From Rhodoferax ferrireducens (GTDB lineage: Bacteria > Pseudomonadota > Gammaproteobacteria > Burkholderiales > Burkholderiaceae_C): a stretch of 64,000 nucleotides of DNA. Under the pieces are notes generated by a model, which was not told the origin of the DNA, did no database searches, and saw nothing but the letters and a program-made list of their open reading frames with translations. The position numbers were made by a program, and so were the translations under genes. The stretch spans positions 1 through 64,000 of the forward strand of contig NZ_QEII01000318.1 of assembly GCF_003347515.1 (NCBI RefSeq), in the 5' to 3' direction. Within the stretch, counting starts at the first letter, position 1; each line of letters opens with the position of its first letter. This document shows positions 6,508 to 16,902 of this stretch, piece after piece.

Positions 6508-8835
6508 ATGATTGCCCAAGAATTGGAAGTCAGCCTTCATATGGCGTTTGTTGAGGCGCGGCAGCAGCGTCATGAGTTCATCACGGTCGAGCACTTGCTG
6601 CTTGCCCTGCTGGACAACCCCAGCGCGGCCGAAGTGCTGCGGGCTTGTTCGGCCAATATCGACGACTTGCGAAAGTCGCTGGCGAATTTCATCAAGGACA
6701 ACACACCTCAGGTTGCCGGGTCGGATGATGTGGACACGCAGCCTACCTTGGGGTTTCAGCGTGTGATTCAGCGCGCCATCATGCATGTGCAGTCGACGGG
6801 CAGTGGTAAAAAAGAAGTCACCGGGGCAAACGTGCTGGTCGCCATCTTTGGCGAGAAGGACTCCCATGCGGTGTACTACCTGCATCAGCAAGGCGTGACA
6901 CGCCTGGATGTGGTGAACTTCATTGCGCACGGCATCAAGAAGAGCGATCCGCCGGAGTCGACCAAGTCGGGCGAGAGTCAGGCCGAAAGCGAAGAAGGTG
7001 TAGCTGAGAAAAATGAGAAGGCCTCGCCTCTTGAGCAGTACACCGTGAATCTCAACCAACTGGCCAAGGACGGCAAGATTGACCCGCTGATCGGACGCGA
7101 ATATGAAGTCGAGCGCGTGATTCAGATCTTGTGCCGACGCCGCAAGAATAACCCGCTGCTTGTGGGTGAGGCCGGTGTCGGCAAGACGGCCATTGCTGAG
7201 GGGCTGGCTTGGCGCATTACGCAAAAGGATGTACCTGAAATTCTGGCCGACTCCATCGTCTACTCGCTCGACATGGGTGCGCTGCTGGCCGGTACCAAAT
7301 ACCGGGGTGATTTCGAGCAGCGACTCAAAGGTGTGTTGAAGTCCCTGAAGGACAAGCCCAATGCTGTCTTGTTCATCGACGAAATCCACACCTTGATTGG
7401 CGCCGGTGCGGCCTCGGGTGGAACGCTGGATGCATCCAATCTGCTTAAGCCTGGTTTGAGTTCAGGCGCACTTAAATGCATTGGTGCAACGACGTTTACC
7501 GAGTACCGTGGCATCTTCGAGAAGGACGCTGCGCTGTCACGCCGCTTCCAGAAGGTCGATGTCGTTGAGCCGACCATCGAGCAGACTGTGGAAATCCTCA
7601 AGGGTCTTAAGTCGCGATTTGAAGAGCATCACAATGTCAAATACGCGGTAGCGGCCCTGCAGGCTGCGGCCGAGTTGAGCGCCAAATACATCAATGACCG
7701 CCATCTGCCGGACAAGGCCATTGATGTGATCGACGAGGCGGGTGCCGCACAACGTATTCTGCCGCCGTCCAAGCGCAAGAAAATCATCAGCAAGACGGAA
7801 GTGGAAGAAATTGTGGCGAAGATAGCCCGAATTCCTCCCGCCAATGTGTCCAATGATGATCGGGGCAAACTCAAGACGCTGGAACGGGATCTTAAGAACG
7901 TTGTGTTCGGTCAAGACAAGGCGATTGACATGCTGGCGTCGGCCGTGAAAATGGCGCGTTCCGGCTTGGGCAAGGGCGACAAGCCAATTGGTTCCTTCCT
8001 GTTCAGTGGCCCCACGGGCGTTGGCAAGACCGAGGCGGCCAAACAGCTGGCCTACATCATGGGGATTGACCTCATTCGCTTTGACATGAGTGAGTACATG
8101 GAGCGCCATGCGGTGAGCCGCCTGATTGGCGCGCCACCGGGTTACGTGGGGTTTGATCAGGGCGGTCTGCTTACCGAAGCTGTGACCAAGAAGCCGCATT
8201 GTGTGCTCTTGCTCGATGAAATCGAAAAGGCGCATCCGGACATCTTCAACGTGCTGCTGCAGGTCATGGACCATGGCACGCTGACCGATAACAACGGACG
8301 CAAGGCCGATTTCCGCAACGTCATCATCATCATGACGACCAACGCCGGTGCCGAGACCATGAACAAGACCGTCATGGGATTTACCAATGTGCGCGAATCG
8401 GGTGATGAGATGGCGGACATCAAACGCCTGTTTACGCCGGAATTCCGAAACCGGCTGGATGCTGTTGTCAGTTTCAAGGCGCTGGACGAAGTTGTCATCA
8501 TGCGCGTGGTCGATAAGTTCTTGCTGCAGTTGGAAGCCCAGTTGGCCGATAAGAAGGTCGATGTCACCTTCACCGACAAGCTGCGCAAACACCTGGCCAA
8601 AAAGGGATTTGATCCTCTCATGGGTGCACGTCCAATGCAGCGTCTGATTCAGGATACGATTCGCCGCGCACTGGCCGACGAATTACTCTTTGGGCGCTTA
8701 ACCGACGGAGGCCGCCTGACGGTCGATCTGGATGACACGGACGAAAGCAAGACGGAGGTCTTGCTGGACATTCAACCCTTGCCCAAGAAAGAAGGCAAGC
8801 CCAAACCTGAGGCGCAAGAAGCGACAGCTGGCTAA
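6508..8835 (+). CDS. clpA: ATP-dependent Clp protease ATP-binding subunit ClpA
   Basis: A 775-aa hexameric AAA+ unfoldase that feeds substrates to ClpP. The sequence shows the N-terminal Clp repeat domain ([10 protein letters not shown] onward, about residues 1-140), a charged linker, the first AAA module with Walker [10 protein letters not shown] (about 225) and Walker [10 protein letters not shown], and the second with Walker [10 protein letters not shown] (about 507) and Walker [15 protein letters not shown] good ribosome site (AAAAAGGAAA) precedes ATG 6508. The stop codon overlaps that of the convergent DUF1499 gene (CTAA). ClpP is not in the window. Confidence 0.97.
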   Translation: MIAQELEVSLHMAFVEARQQRHEFITVEHLLLALLDNPSAAEVLRACSANIDDLRKSLANFIKDNTPQVAGSDDVDTQPTLGFQRVIQRAIMHVQSTGSGKKEVTGANVLVAIFGEKDSHAVYYLHQQGVTRLDVVNFIAHGIKKSDPPESTKSGESQAESEEGVAEKNEKASPLEQYTVNLNQLAKDGKIDPLIGREYEVERVIQILCRRRKNNPLLVGEAGVGKTAIAEGLAWRITQKDVPEILADSIVYSLDMGALLAGTKYRGDFEQRLKGVLKSLKDKPNAVLFIDEIHTLIGAGAASGGTLDASNLLKPGLSSGALKCIGATTFTEYRGIFEKDAALSRRFQKVDVVEPTIEQTVEILKGLKSRFEEHHNVKYAVAALQAAAELSAKYINDRHLPDKAIDVIDEAGAAQRILPPSKRKKIISKTEVEEIVAKIARIPPANVSNDDRGKLKTLERDLKNVVFGQDKAIDMLASAVKMARSGLGKGDKPIGSFLFSGPTGVGKTEAAKQLAYIMGIDLIRFDMSEYMERHAVSRLIGAPPGYVGFDQGGLLTEAVTKKPHCVLLLDEIEKAHPDIFNVLLQVMDHGTLTDNNGRKADFRNVIIIMTTNAGAETMNKTVMGFTNVRESGDEMADIKRLFTPEFRNRLDAVVSFKALDEVVIMRVVDKFLLQLEAQLADKKVDVTFTDKLRKHLAKKGFDPLMGARPMQRLIQDTIRRALADELLFGRLTDGGRLTVDLDDTDESKTEVLLDIQPLPKKEGKPKPEAQEATAG

Positions 8836-9317
8836 GACAAGAATTGGGCGCGGATGGACTCCACCCGCGCCCTGTTGACGCCAAAGTCATTTCGCCCCAA
8901 ACGGCTGGCCGAGCGTACTTGAATGACGCTGTTTGGCTTGTCAAGCCAGAACTCTATGTCGTCGGTAAATTTGAGTAGCGGAGTGGTTGATTGCGCGTAG
9001 ATATAGCTAGGCTGCTGCGTGACAACAACCGTTCGTTCTGATTTCTGCAGCAGTACCGTGAGTCGTGCCATCGCGACGTCACCGTCACCCGTGTAGGCCA
9101 ACGGCGCAATGCTGGCGTAGGCTCTTTGCGGGTGCTCGGGATAGAGTGTGGCTTGGCTGCTCACGCTGTTGGGGGTTCTGGACGGAGGCCTGAGCCGCCC
9201 GTCCGTCACACCCAGCTCCTGTGGCACCGTTCCAGACAGGAATCCGAGTTGCCCGGCAAGCACCAAGCCTGCGACTAACAGCGTCACCAGCAGAGTGAAA
9301 TACCAGAGGGTTTTCAT
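8832..9317 (-). CDS. DUF1499 family protein
   Basis: A 161-aa protein with an N-terminal hydrophobic segment (residues about 3-26), probably a membrane anchor or uncleaved signal. The C-terminal half carries the family pattern with FTDDIEFWLD and then VIQVRSASRLGRNDFGVNRARVE. The domain's biochemical role is not known. ATG 9317 is chosen because GGAAGGA precedes it; the open frame extends further upstream without support. It is convergent with clpA, overlapping it by 4 nt, so it is not in that operon. The gene upstream on the same strand, an iron-binding protein, is 80 nt away. Confidence 0.85.
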   Translation of the reverse strand: MKTLWYFTLLVTLLVAGLVLAGQLGFLSGTVPQELGVTDGRLRPPSRTPNSVSSQATLYPEHPQRAYASIAPLAYTGDGDVAMARLTVLLQKSERTVVVTQQPSYIYAQSTTPLLKFTDDIEFWLDKPNSVIQVRSASRLGRNDFGVNRARVESIRAQFLS

Positions 9318-9397
9318 TGCTTGTCCTTCCTTGAAGGGTCTCTCTTCCATAAGAAAAGGAGAAAAACAAGAATACCCGATTGCAGGAACTGCTGACT

Positions 9398-10441
9398 TTA
9401 CTTGAACCCGACACGGTCGAGCATTTGCTGGACCTTGACCTGATTCATTCCGATCACATTGATGGGAATGGTCTCGCTCTTGAAGCTGCCACCCGTCATG
9501 GCCTGCAAGGCCGGGTTGTTGATTTTCACGCCTTTGGCCACAGGCCACTCGTTATTGCCATTGGCAAAATGATCTTGTGCCGGTGCGCTGGCTAAATACT
9601 CCAGAAACTTCACTGCGTTGGCCGGATTCTTGGCATTCTTAGCTACAGCGCCACCGGCGATGTTGACGTGCGTACCCCACGATGCCTGGTTCGGAAAGAC
9701 AACGCCCACGCGGTCCATGATCGCTTTATCTTCGGGTTTATCCGAGCGCATGATGCGCGCAAGGTAATAAGTGTTGGTCACCGCAATGCCGCATTCGCCG
9801 GCAGCAACGCCCTTGATCTGGTCGGTGTCGCCGCCCTTGGGCGCGCGAGCCATGTTGTCGACCATGCCTTTGAGCCAGCTTTCAGCTTTTTGCTCACCTA
9901 GGTGCTCAAGTACCGCGCCGAACAAAGACAGGTTATAGGGGTGTGAGCCTGAGCGGATGCACAGTTTGCCCTTGTTTTTTGGGTCGCCCAATTCTTCGTA
10001 CGTATCAACGTCGTCTTTCTGAATCTTTACCTTGTTGTACACAATGACTCGGGCGCGCGTTGAGAAGCCAAACCACGGCGAGGCACCGTCGCCAGTCGCC
10101 TTGCCGCGTAGTTGGACGGGAATGGCGTCGTTCAGTAACTTGGAATTTACGGGCTGAAACAGTCCCTCAGCTTCACCCTTCCACAAACGTGCAGCGTCCA
10201 CCAGCAAAATCACGTCGGCGGGTGATGCTGTACCTTCTGCTTTGAGCCGGGCAAGGATGCCGGCGTCGTCAGCATCGACTCGATTGATCGCGATGCCGGT
10301 CGCTTTCGTGAAGTTTGTGTACAGCGCCTCATCCGTCGGGTAGTGACGCGCTGAGTAGATGTTGAGAACCTGATCTTGCGCTGCCGCAGCAGTGCAGGCG
10401 AGCAAAATAGCGCATGCGGCGGGGATGTGTTTCTTGAACAT
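9398..10441 (-). CDS. Ferric iron ABC transporter substrate-binding protein (FbpA/FutA-like)
   Basis: A 347-aa periplasmic protein with a signal peptide ending around TAAAAQ. It begins its mature part VLNIYSARHYPTDEALY and contains TNTYYLARIM, whose Tyr pair matches the iron ligands of ferric-binding proteins. It would carry Fe(III) to an inner-membrane permease, but no permease or ATPase gene is nearby, so its partners are encoded elsewhere. ATG 10441 is preceded by AAGGA. The upstream region, shared with a divergent patatin gene, is AT-rich and contains GATAAT and GATT elements that could be part of a Fur-controlled promoter; this is weak. Confidence 0.88.
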   Translation of the reverse strand: MFKKHIPAACAILLACTAAAAQDQVLNIYSARHYPTDEALYTNFTKATGIAINRVDADDAGILARLKAEGTASPADVILLVDAARLWKGEAEGLFQPVNSKLLNDAIPVQLRGKATGDGASPWFGFSTRARVIVYNKVKIQKDDVDTYEELGDPKNKGKLCIRSGSHPYNLSLFGAVLEHLGEQKAESWLKGMVDNMARAPKGGDTDQIKGVAAGECGIAVTNTYYLARIMRSDKPEDKAIMDRVGVVFPNQASWGTHVNIAGGAVAKNAKNPANAVKFLEYLASAPAQDHFANGNNEWPVAKGVKINNPALQAMTGGSFKSETIPINVIGMNQVKVQQMLDRVGFK

Positions 10442-10507
10442 TGTCCTTGTGCTTTCCAGAAAATAGAGTGTTTTTATATTATCACAAACGCGAATCATTC
10501 CTATTAA

Positions 10508-11425
10508 ATGAGTAATGTAAATCTCAAGTTCAAGCATATTTTCATGATCTTAGTCAGCATATGCCTGATCGGGTGTGCCACCCGGCCGGTGCCGACGATA
10601 GTCCCTGATGCATCACCCGCAGTACAGACGCTCTCCAAAAAGTCTCTCAAAGTTGGTTTGGTCCTGGGTGGTGGCGCAGCACGGGGCTTTGCGCACATTG
10701 GCGTAATTCAGGTGCTGGAGGAGGCGGGCATTCGCCCCAGCCTCGTGGTGGGGACCTCTGCAGGCAGTCTTGTTGCTGCGTTTTATGCCAGTGGCAAGAC
10801 TGGGGCGCAGTTGCAGCAAATTGCCGAAACCATGGAAGAGGCGGCTTTTGCAGACTGGACTTTGCCGATATTCAGCCGTGGCATGTTGCGCGGCGAGGCA
10901 CTGGCGCGCTATGTAAGTGCACAGGTCAATGGTCGCCCGATTGAGAGCATGTCTTTGCCTTTGGGTATTGTGGCGACGGATCTCAACAGTGGTCAGGGAA
11001 TGCTGTTCCAGCGTGGGGACACGGCCACGGCGGTGCGTGCCTCGAGCGCCGTACCCGCCCTGTTTCAGCCCGTCAAAATATTGGGTCGTGAATATGTGGA
11101 TGGTGGACTTGTGTCGCCGGTGCCCGTGCGGTATGCGCGCCAAATGGGTGCAGAAGTGATAATTGCCGTCGATATCTCCAACGCGCCTGAAGGCAACGGC
11201 GCCAGCGATACTTTGAAGATTCTGCTGCAAACTTTTGCCATCATGGGCAAAAGCATCAACAGTTTTGAGCTGCGCGAAGCCGATGTGGTGGTGCGGCCCT
11301 CACTGCTGGGCGTGGCCAGCTCGGATTTTGGTGCGCGGCGCCGCGCCATTCAAGCGGGCCGGGTGGCCATGCAGGCATTGTTGCCACAACTGCGGGCTGC
11401 CTTGAATGGGGAAAAGCATCAGTAG
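10508..11425 (+). CDS. Patatin-like phospholipase lipoprotein (RssA-like)
   Basis: A 305-aa serine hydrolase with a lipoprotein signal: hydrophobic core then LIGC at about residues 20-23, so it is probably anchored in a membrane. The patatin domain shows the oxyanion loop GGGAARGFAH (about 54-63), the nucleophile motif GTSAG (about 82-86) and the catalytic Asp in DGG (about 198). It would hydrolyse phospholipid or acyl esters. It stands alone, divergent from the iron-binding protein gene and convergent with the next gene. ATG 10544 is an alternative start, but it would shorten the signal peptide. Confidence 0.88.
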   Translation: MSNVNLKFKHIFMILVSICLIGCATRPVPTIVPDASPAVQTLSKKSLKVGLVLGGGAARGFAHIGVIQVLEEAGIRPSLVVGTSAGSLVAAFYASGKTGAQLQQIAETMEEAAFADWTLPIFSRGMLRGEALARYVSAQVNGRPIESMSLPLGIVATDLNSGQGMLFQRGDTATAVRASSAVPALFQPVKILGREYVDGGLVSPVPVRYARQMGAEVIIAVDISNAPEGNGASDTLKILLQTFAIMGKSINSFELREADVVVRPSLLGVASSDFGARRRAIQAGRVAMQALLPQLRAALNGEKHQ

Positions 11426-11427
11426 GC

Positions 11428-12573
11428 TCAGCCGACAAGTCGACCGTCGCGTGTGATCATGCTTTGAGTGACGTAAGAGCCACTTCGCCTTTGTGCATTG
11501 AAGCTGACGCGAAAACCGCCCACGTCAATTGTCTGACGCTGCTGGAACGCCCGTAAAGTATTTTGACGTGTGGGCGCGCCTTCGACCGTACTCAACACTT
11601 CGCTGGTATATCGTGCGGCGATGTATCCGGCCAAACTTTGGGGCGTTGGGGGCTCGTCATACAGGCGAGCCAGCGTCTCACGATAGGCTTTGACGATGGG
11701 CAATGCGGAGTTGACCATGGGGACCACCTGAGTGGCCATGACGGGAGTGTTGCGCGCAGCACCCATTTGCATCAGGGTTGGCAGACTGACATCGGCCATG
11801 GCCACGATGTAGCGTTGCTGGGATTGCTTGTCAATGCCCTGTGTGAACTGCACCAACTCAGGCGTCCCCCCGATGAATAGCAGAATTCGTGGTGTGTCAG
11901 CTGCCAGGCTTTTTCCTACCCTTGCCAAATCACCAGTCGGTTCGTAGGACTTCAGCTTGATTTTCAGGGTTGTACTGGCACGCTCCACGTCATCGCGATA
12001 CTGGGCATATTCCTGCCGGGACGCATAGATGGCCCCAACTTCTGGAACGCCCATGGTTGACAGTGATTTCAATGCCTGTGCTATTTGGTCCTGTCGGGAT
12101 GCGAATATCGGAAACGTAAAATTGTCCCCATCCAGATCCGAGTTTTGGAGCCATGGCGCAACGTGGGCGATGTCATGCTGATCTTGTTGTAGCAACGCGA
12201 CCAGCTGACTCGCTGTACGGTCCCCGGCCGTGCCGGAGAGGGCAACGCAGTTGGGCGTTCTTTTTATCGAATCAAGCGCTGTGCGCAGGCTGCCGGCGCT
12301 GCCGTCGACCTCTATAGTCAAATGTTGGATCGGACGCCCGTTGACGCCACCTCTGGTATTGATATCTTGCCAGGCAGCGCGAGACCCGATCAAGAAGTCT
12401 CTGGAAACATCCAGCTGGCCAGCGGTGCTGTCTACGATCTGGGCTACCACCGCCGTACGTGCGCCACTGGATGCCTTTCCAGGCTGAGCCCAAGCAGGAG
12501 CCACCGCGAACGCGACCAGCCCCATCGTGCCGCTCAACAGGCTGCGGCGCGACCCGGTTGGTGGATAGATCAT
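11428..12573 (-). CDS. Periplasmic ligand-binding protein, branched-chain amino acid type
   Basis: A 381-aa protein of the type I periplasmic-binding fold used by Liv-type ABC transporters. The N-terminus has a signal with SRRSLLSG, close to a twin-arginine motif, ending near PAWAQ. The pattern DINTRGGVNGR, about residue 70, is typical of this family's first ligand segment. No transporter genes are adjacent, so it may serve a remote ABC system or act in sensing. It ends two bases from the convergent patatin gene. Confidence 0.8.
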   Translation of the reverse strand: MIYPPTGSRRSLLSGTMGLVAFAVAPAWAQPGKASSGARTAVVAQIVDSTAGQLDVSRDFLIGSRAAWQDINTRGGVNGRPIQHLTIEVDGSAGSLRTALDSIKRTPNCVALSGTAGDRTASQLVALLQQDQHDIAHVAPWLQNSDLDGDNFTFPIFASRQDQIAQALKSLSTMGVPEVGAIYASRQEYAQYRDDVERASTTLKIKLKSYEPTGDLARVGKSLAADTPRILLFIGGTPELVQFTQGIDKQSQQRYIVAMADVSLPTLMQMGAARNTPVMATQVVPMVNSALPIVKAYRETLARLYDEPPTPQSLAGYIAARYTSEVLSTVEGAPTRQNTLRAFQQRQTIDVGGFRVSFNAQRRSGSYVTQSMITRDGRLVG

Positions 12574-12736
12574 TTATTGGTGTCCGCTGAACTGGTGGTT
12601 GGAACCGACGCACACGTGGTTACTGCAATGGTGACAGGTACGAAGCGCAGTACGCGACGATTCAATATGTTTTTTGTATGCTTCATGGCGACGCGAGCAT
12701 AGCTGACACTCATGACGCCTTCGTGACGATCGACGA

Positions 12737-13654
12737 TCAATAGACATCGGGCACCAGTATTTCTTGGGATACGGGCTGACGAACATAATTCTCATGGCGT
12801 TCCCGCGGCGGCAACACAACAGCCGCATGCGTAATTTCTCCATAGGGAATTTCGCCCAACAGGTGGTGAATGCAGTTGAGCCGGGCCTTTTTCTTGTCAT
12901 CCGCCTGCACGACCCACCACGGGGCTTCGGGGATGTGAGTGCGTTCCAGCATGACTTCTTTTGCCTTGGTGTATTCTTCCCAGCGTCGACGTGACTCCAG
13001 ATCCATGGGGCTCAATTTCCACTGTTTCAGCGGGTCATGGATGCGCCCAAGAAAGCGCAGATGTTGCTCGTCATCCGATATGGAGAACCAGTACTTGATT
13101 AACTGGATGCCGGAGCGCACCAGCATTTTTTCGAATTCTGGAACGGACCTGAAAAACTCCTCGTACTGTTCATCGGAACAAAAGCCCATCACCCGCTCAA
13201 CGCCAGCCCGGTTGTACCAGCTGCGATCAAACAGGATAATTTCTCCCGCGCCGGGCAGGTGCGACACATAGCGTTGGAAATACCACTGGGTTTGTTCCCG
13301 TGCGTTCGGGGCAGGCAATGCCGCCACCCGGCACACGCGAGGGTTGAGTCGCTGGGTAATGCGTTTGATCACGCCGCCCTTGCCCGCGGCGTCTCGCCCT
13401 TCAAACAGGATCACCACCTTATGCCCGGTCTTGACAACCCAATCCTGCAGCTTGACCAACTCCGCCTGCATACGAAACAACTCACGGAAATATTGGCGCC
13501 GACTATCTTTGTATTGCGCTGATGAGGTATCCATTGTGCTGTCGGCGAGCTCATCCAGATTGCGGTCTTCCAACTCCAGTTCGAGCTCTTCATCGTAGCT
13601 GTCGGCCAAATCCCGTCTGATTCGCTGGACCAATTCGTCGTCATTTGAGTTCAA
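12737..13654 (-). CDS. ppk2: Polyphosphate kinase 2
   Basis: A 305-aa cytoplasmic kinase that moves phosphate between polyphosphate and nucleotides. It shows Walker A GRDAAGKGG, the lid and Walker B region FDRSWYNRAGVERVMGF, and the conserved IKYWFSIS. Length and acidic N-terminal helix match single-domain PPK2. I choose a TTG start at 13654 because AGGAG sits 7 nt upstream; the in-frame ATG at 13675 lies upstream of that ribosome site and has none of its own. It is divergent from pstS, so polyphosphate metabolism and phosphate uptake share one regulatory region. A weak Pho-like half site (TTGTCAC, minus strand, 13720-13726) lies upstream. Confidence 0.92.
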   Translation of the reverse strand: MNSNDDELVQRIRRDLADSYDEELELELEDRNLDELADSTMDTSSAQYKDSRRQYFRELFRMQAELVKLQDWVVKTGHKVVILFEGRDAAGKGGVIKRITQRLNPRVCRVAALPAPNAREQTQWYFQRYVSHLPGAGEIILFDRSWYNRAGVERVMGFCSDEQYEEFFRSVPEFEKMLVRSGIQLIKYWFSISDDEQHLRFLGRIHDPLKQWKLSPMDLESRRRWEEYTKAKEVMLERTHIPEAPWWVVQADDKKKARLNCIHHLLGEIPYGEITHAAVVLPPRERHENYVRQPVSQEILVPDVY

Positions 13655-13785
13655 GGGGGGACTCCTGCATAGCATTTTTTAAACAATTTGTAACGATAAG
13701 AATTTATTGTGTCCTTTTTGTGACAAATGTCCTGCGAATGCGACTGTGGCACTGACTGGGATGATTGGCTTGGCCACTTGAAAGA

Positions 13786-13803
13786 ATGTCACGTTACTGT
13801 CAC
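13786..13803 (+). promoter_or_regulatory. Pho box of the pst operon
   Basis: ATGTCAC (13786-13792), a 4-nt GTTA spacer and CTGTCAC (13797-13803) match the two 7-bp direct repeats bound by PhoB. A -10 box TATATT at 13814-13819 follows after 10 nt, the standard layout in which the Pho box replaces the -35 element. Its regulator gene, phoB, lies in the same cluster, implying positive autoregulation under phosphate limitation. Confidence 0.85.
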
Positions 13804-13868
13804 ATAAGCTTCTTATATTCCCTAAGTCGTTTAGACGTCATATTTCATTTAACTCAAAAGGTATAGCG

Positions 13869-14912
13869 ATGAGAACTGGTTTCAAATTAGCCCTGATCAG
13901 CATGGCTGGCGTCGCCTCCATGTCGTGCGTGAATTTGGCAAGTGCCCAAGAGATCACCGGCGCTGGGGCAAGCTTCCCGGCCCCCCTGTATTCAAAATGG
14001 GCGGCGGAATATAACAAGGCTACGGGTGTCAAGATCAACTACCAGTCGGTTGGTTCTGGCGCCGGCATCAAACAGATCGATTCCAAAACGGTTGATTTTG
14101 GTGCCTCAGACATGCCGCAAACCGATGAGGTACTCAAGTCAAAAGGACAGTTGCAGTTTCCCACCGTGATCGGCGGTACTGTGCCGGTGATCAATATCAA
14201 GGGTATTGCACCAGGTCAAATGAAGCTTGACGGCCAGGTTTTGGGTGACATTTACCTTGGCAAGATTACCAAGTGGAATGACGCTGCCATCAAAGCGCTG
14301 AACCCTGGCCTGGAACTGCCTGATGCCGCCATTGCCCCAGTGCGTCGCGCTGATGGTTCGGGTACCACATTCAATTTCACCAATTATCTGAGCCGCGTTC
14401 ATCCTGAATGGAAGACCAAGGTCGGTGAGGGCACTGCGGTCAACTGGCCCGTAGGTGCCGGTGGCAAGGGCAACGAAGGTGTCGCTGCATTTGTAAACCG
14501 TTTGCCCAACTCCATTGGCTATGTCGAGTACTCGTATGTCAAGCAAAACAAGATGACGTACACGCTGTTGAAGAACAGGGATGGCGCATTTGTGGCGCCT
14601 GATGATGAAACGTTCAAAGCGGCAGCCGCCGGCGCAGACTGGAACAAGTCTTTTTATCAGCTCATTACCGATCAGCCTGGTAAGAACGCATGGCCTATTT
14701 CAACGGCAACCTTCATCTTGATGCATGTCAAGCAGGACAAGCCAGCCAATGCCACTGAAACCTTCAAGTTCTTCACTTGGGCCTACAAAAACGGCGGCAA
14801 GAGCGCCACTGATCTGGATTACGTACCCATGCCTAGCAACGTGATCGGGGCAATTGAAAAGGCGTGGGGCCAGGTGACAGACGCAGCTGGCAAACCCGTG
14901 GCCTTGAAGTAA
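13869..14912 (+). CDS. pstS: Phosphate ABC transporter substrate-binding protein PstS
   Basis: A 347-aa periplasmic phosphate receptor. The signal peptide ends near NLASAQ and the mature protein begins EITGAGASFPAPLY, the family hallmark whose Ser and backbone amides bind phosphate. The segment RRADGSGTTFNFT (about residues 158-170) provides the second set of phosphate contacts. It heads the pst-pho cluster and has its own Pho box 66 nt upstream of the ATG. Length is usual. Confidence 0.97.
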   Translation: MRTGFKLALISMAGVASMSCVNLASAQEITGAGASFPAPLYSKWAAEYNKATGVKINYQSVGSGAGIKQIDSKTVDFGASDMPQTDEVLKSKGQLQFPTVIGGTVPVINIKGIAPGQMKLDGQVLGDIYLGKITKWNDAAIKALNPGLELPDAAIAPVRRADGSGTTFNFTNYLSRVHPEWKTKVGEGTAVNWPVGAGGKGNEGVAAFVNRLPNSIGYVEYSYVKQNKMTYTLLKNRDGAFVAPDDETFKAAAAGADWNKSFYQLITDQPGKNAWPISTATFILMHVKQDKPANATETFKFFTWAYKNGGKSATDLDYVPMPSNVIGAIEKAWGQVTDAAGKPVALK

Positions 14913-14953
14913 GTAGCTTGTAGATAACGAAAACCTTTCAAAGGAGCAGGCGC

Positions 14954-15985
14954 GTGTCCACTACACTTCCGGCGAACCAGATACCGATTAACCAGTCTGC
15001 TAAGTCTTCCGGACGTGCTATGACCAATCCTCCCCCGTTGAAAGCGGCCCGTTCGGGTCCCATGGCGGATCGCATCTTCGGCTGGCTGGCCAAGGGTGCG
15101 GCCCTCTTTACGCTAGGCATGCTGATCGCCATATTGGCGTCGCTGACCATCAGTGCTTGGCCTGCCATCAGCAAATACGGCCTTGGCTTTCTTACCAGCA
15201 CGACCTGGGATCCGGTTAAGGAAGAGTTCGGTGGCCTGGTCATGATCTATGGCACCTTGATGACATCCTTCATCGCATTGCTGATTGCCGTGCCAGTGAG
15301 CTTTGGCATCGCGCTGTTTCTCACGGAGCTCTCACCCGCTTGGCTGAAACGTCCTTTGGGCACGGCCATTGAATTGCTCGCGGCGATCCCCTCCATTGTG
15401 TACGGCATGTGGGGCTTGCTGGTGTTTGGCCCCCTTTTGGCCACCTACGTGCAGCAGCCCCTGCAGGCCATGTTTTCCGACGTACCCTATTTAGGGGCCT
15501 TCTTTTCAGGTCCACCGGTTGGCATTGGCATACTGTCCGCTGGCATCATTCTGGCGATCATGATCATTCCGTTCATTGCGGCGGTGATGCGCGACGTGTT
15601 TGAAGTTACGCCGACTCTCCTCAAGGAATCGGCCTATGGCTTGGGGGCCACGACCTGGGAGGTGGTGTCAACCGTGGTGTTGCCCTACACCAAGGCAGGT
15701 GTCATCGGCGGCATCATGTTGGGGTTGGGTCGTGCGATTGGTGAAACCATGGCGGTCACCTTTGTCATTGGCAACTTCAACCAACTGGATTCACTCAGCC
15801 TGTTTCAGGCCGCCAACAGCATCACATCGGCCTTGGCGAATGAGTTTGCAGAGGCTGGCGAAGGTCTGCACCAGGCTTCGCTGATGTACCTTGGATTGGT
15901 GCTTTTCTTTATCACCTTTGTGGTGTTGACCCTGTCGAAAATACTGCTCTTGCAACTCAAAAAGAACGAAGGAGCCAAGACATGA
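14954..15985 (+). CDS. pstC: Phosphate ABC transporter permease PstC
   Basis: A 343-aa inner-membrane permease with six or more hydrophobic helices. The cytoplasmic ABC-docking loop is visible as [14 protein letters not shown] (about residues 225-238). The start is GTG 14954, supported by AAGGAG 7-8 nt upstream. The N-terminal 40 residues are hydrophilic and probably cytoplasmic. It lies 41 nt after pstS and overlaps pstA by 4 nt. Confidence 0.95.
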   Translation: MSTTLPANQIPINQSAKSSGRAMTNPPPLKAARSGPMADRIFGWLAKGAALFTLGMLIAILASLTISAWPAISKYGLGFLTSTTWDPVKEEFGGLVMIYGTLMTSFIALLIAVPVSFGIALFLTELSPAWLKRPLGTAIELLAAIPSIVYGMWGLLVFGPLLATYVQQPLQAMFSDVPYLGAFFSGPPVGIGILSAGIILAIMIIPFIAAVMRDVFEVTPTLLKESAYGLGATTWEVVSTVVLPYTKAGVIGGIMLGLGRAIGETMAVTFVIGNFNQLDSLSLFQAANSITSALANEFAEAGEGLHQASLMYLGLVLFFITFVVLTLSKILLLQLKKNEGAKT

Positions 15986-16866
15986 CCACCGGTGAACTCT
16001 TGCTGCAGTCGGCAGCTCAGGAACAGGCGCGACAGGCTCGATATGCGCATCGAAAGTTTGTTAATCGTGTTGCGCTGACGCTGTCTTTGATGGCCATGGC
16101 CTTTGGTCTTTTCTGGTTGTGCTGGATCTTGATTGAGACCATTATTTTGGGCGTCGAAGGGCTCACGCTTGATACCCTGACCCAGATGACGCCACCACCA
16201 AACGACGCGGGTGGTTTGGCCAATGCCATTTACGGATCGTTTTTGATGGTGTTGCTGGCAACATTCGTGGGGACCCCCATCGGCGTCATGGCCGGTATCT
16301 ACCTGGCTGAATTCGACACCAAGGGCTGGCTCGCTTCATTGACGCGTTTTGTCAACGACATCTTGTTGTCTGCCCCATCTATCGTCATTGGTCTGTTTGT
16401 CTATGCCGTGATTGTGTCCCGCTTCAAATCGTTTTCGGGCTACGCAGGTGTCGCGGCACTTGCCCTGATAGTGATTCCAGTGGTGATTCGCACCACTGAA
16501 AACATGCTTCAACTGGTGCCGCCCGGTTTGCGTGAGGCTGCATATGCGCTGGGTGCCCCAAAATGGAAAGTTATTTTGAGCATCACTTTGAAGGCGGCCA
16601 AGTCAGGTGTGGTTACGGGCGTTCTGTTGGCCGTAGCGCGAATTGCGGGCGAAACTGCCCCCTTGCTGTTCACCGCACTGAGTAATCAGTTCTGGACATC
16701 CAGTCTGAGTTCGCCGATGGCGAGTCTGCCGGTGACGATTTTCAAGTTTGCCATGAGTCCTTATGAAAACTGGCAAAAACTGGCCTGGGCGGGTGTGTTC
16801 ATCATCACGGTTGCGGTCTTGGGCCTCAACATACTGGCCCGGTTTTTGACCCGAAGCAAGACCTGA
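15982..16866 (+). CDS. pstA: Phosphate ABC transporter permease PstA
   Basis: A 294-aa inner-membrane permease, partner of PstC. The docking loop reads [15 protein letters not shown] (about residues 183-197), and several hydrophobic helices surround it. The start codon overlaps the pstC stop (ATGA), so the two permeases are translationally coupled, which fits their equal stoichiometry. Confidence 0.95.
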   Translation: MTTGELLLQSAAQEQARQARYAHRKFVNRVALTLSLMAMAFGLFWLCWILIETIILGVEGLTLDTLTQMTPPPNDAGGLANAIYGSFLMVLLATFVGTPIGVMAGIYLAEFDTKGWLASLTRFVNDILLSAPSIVIGLFVYAVIVSRFKSFSGYAGVAALALIVIPVVIRTTENMLQLVPPGLREAAYALGAPKWKVILSITLKAAKSGVVTGVLLAVARIAGETAPLLFTALSNQFWTSSLSSPMASLPVTIFKFAMSPYENWQKLAWAGVFIITVAVLGLNILARFLTRSKT

Positions 16867-16902
16867 GCGAATCACAGTTAGAGATACGAGAAAAGGTTAA
16901 AC

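Noticed and set aside
10441-10507. Fur box upstream of the iron-binding protein
   Set aside because: Only scattered GATT and GATAAT elements are visible; no 19-bp palindrome could be assembled.
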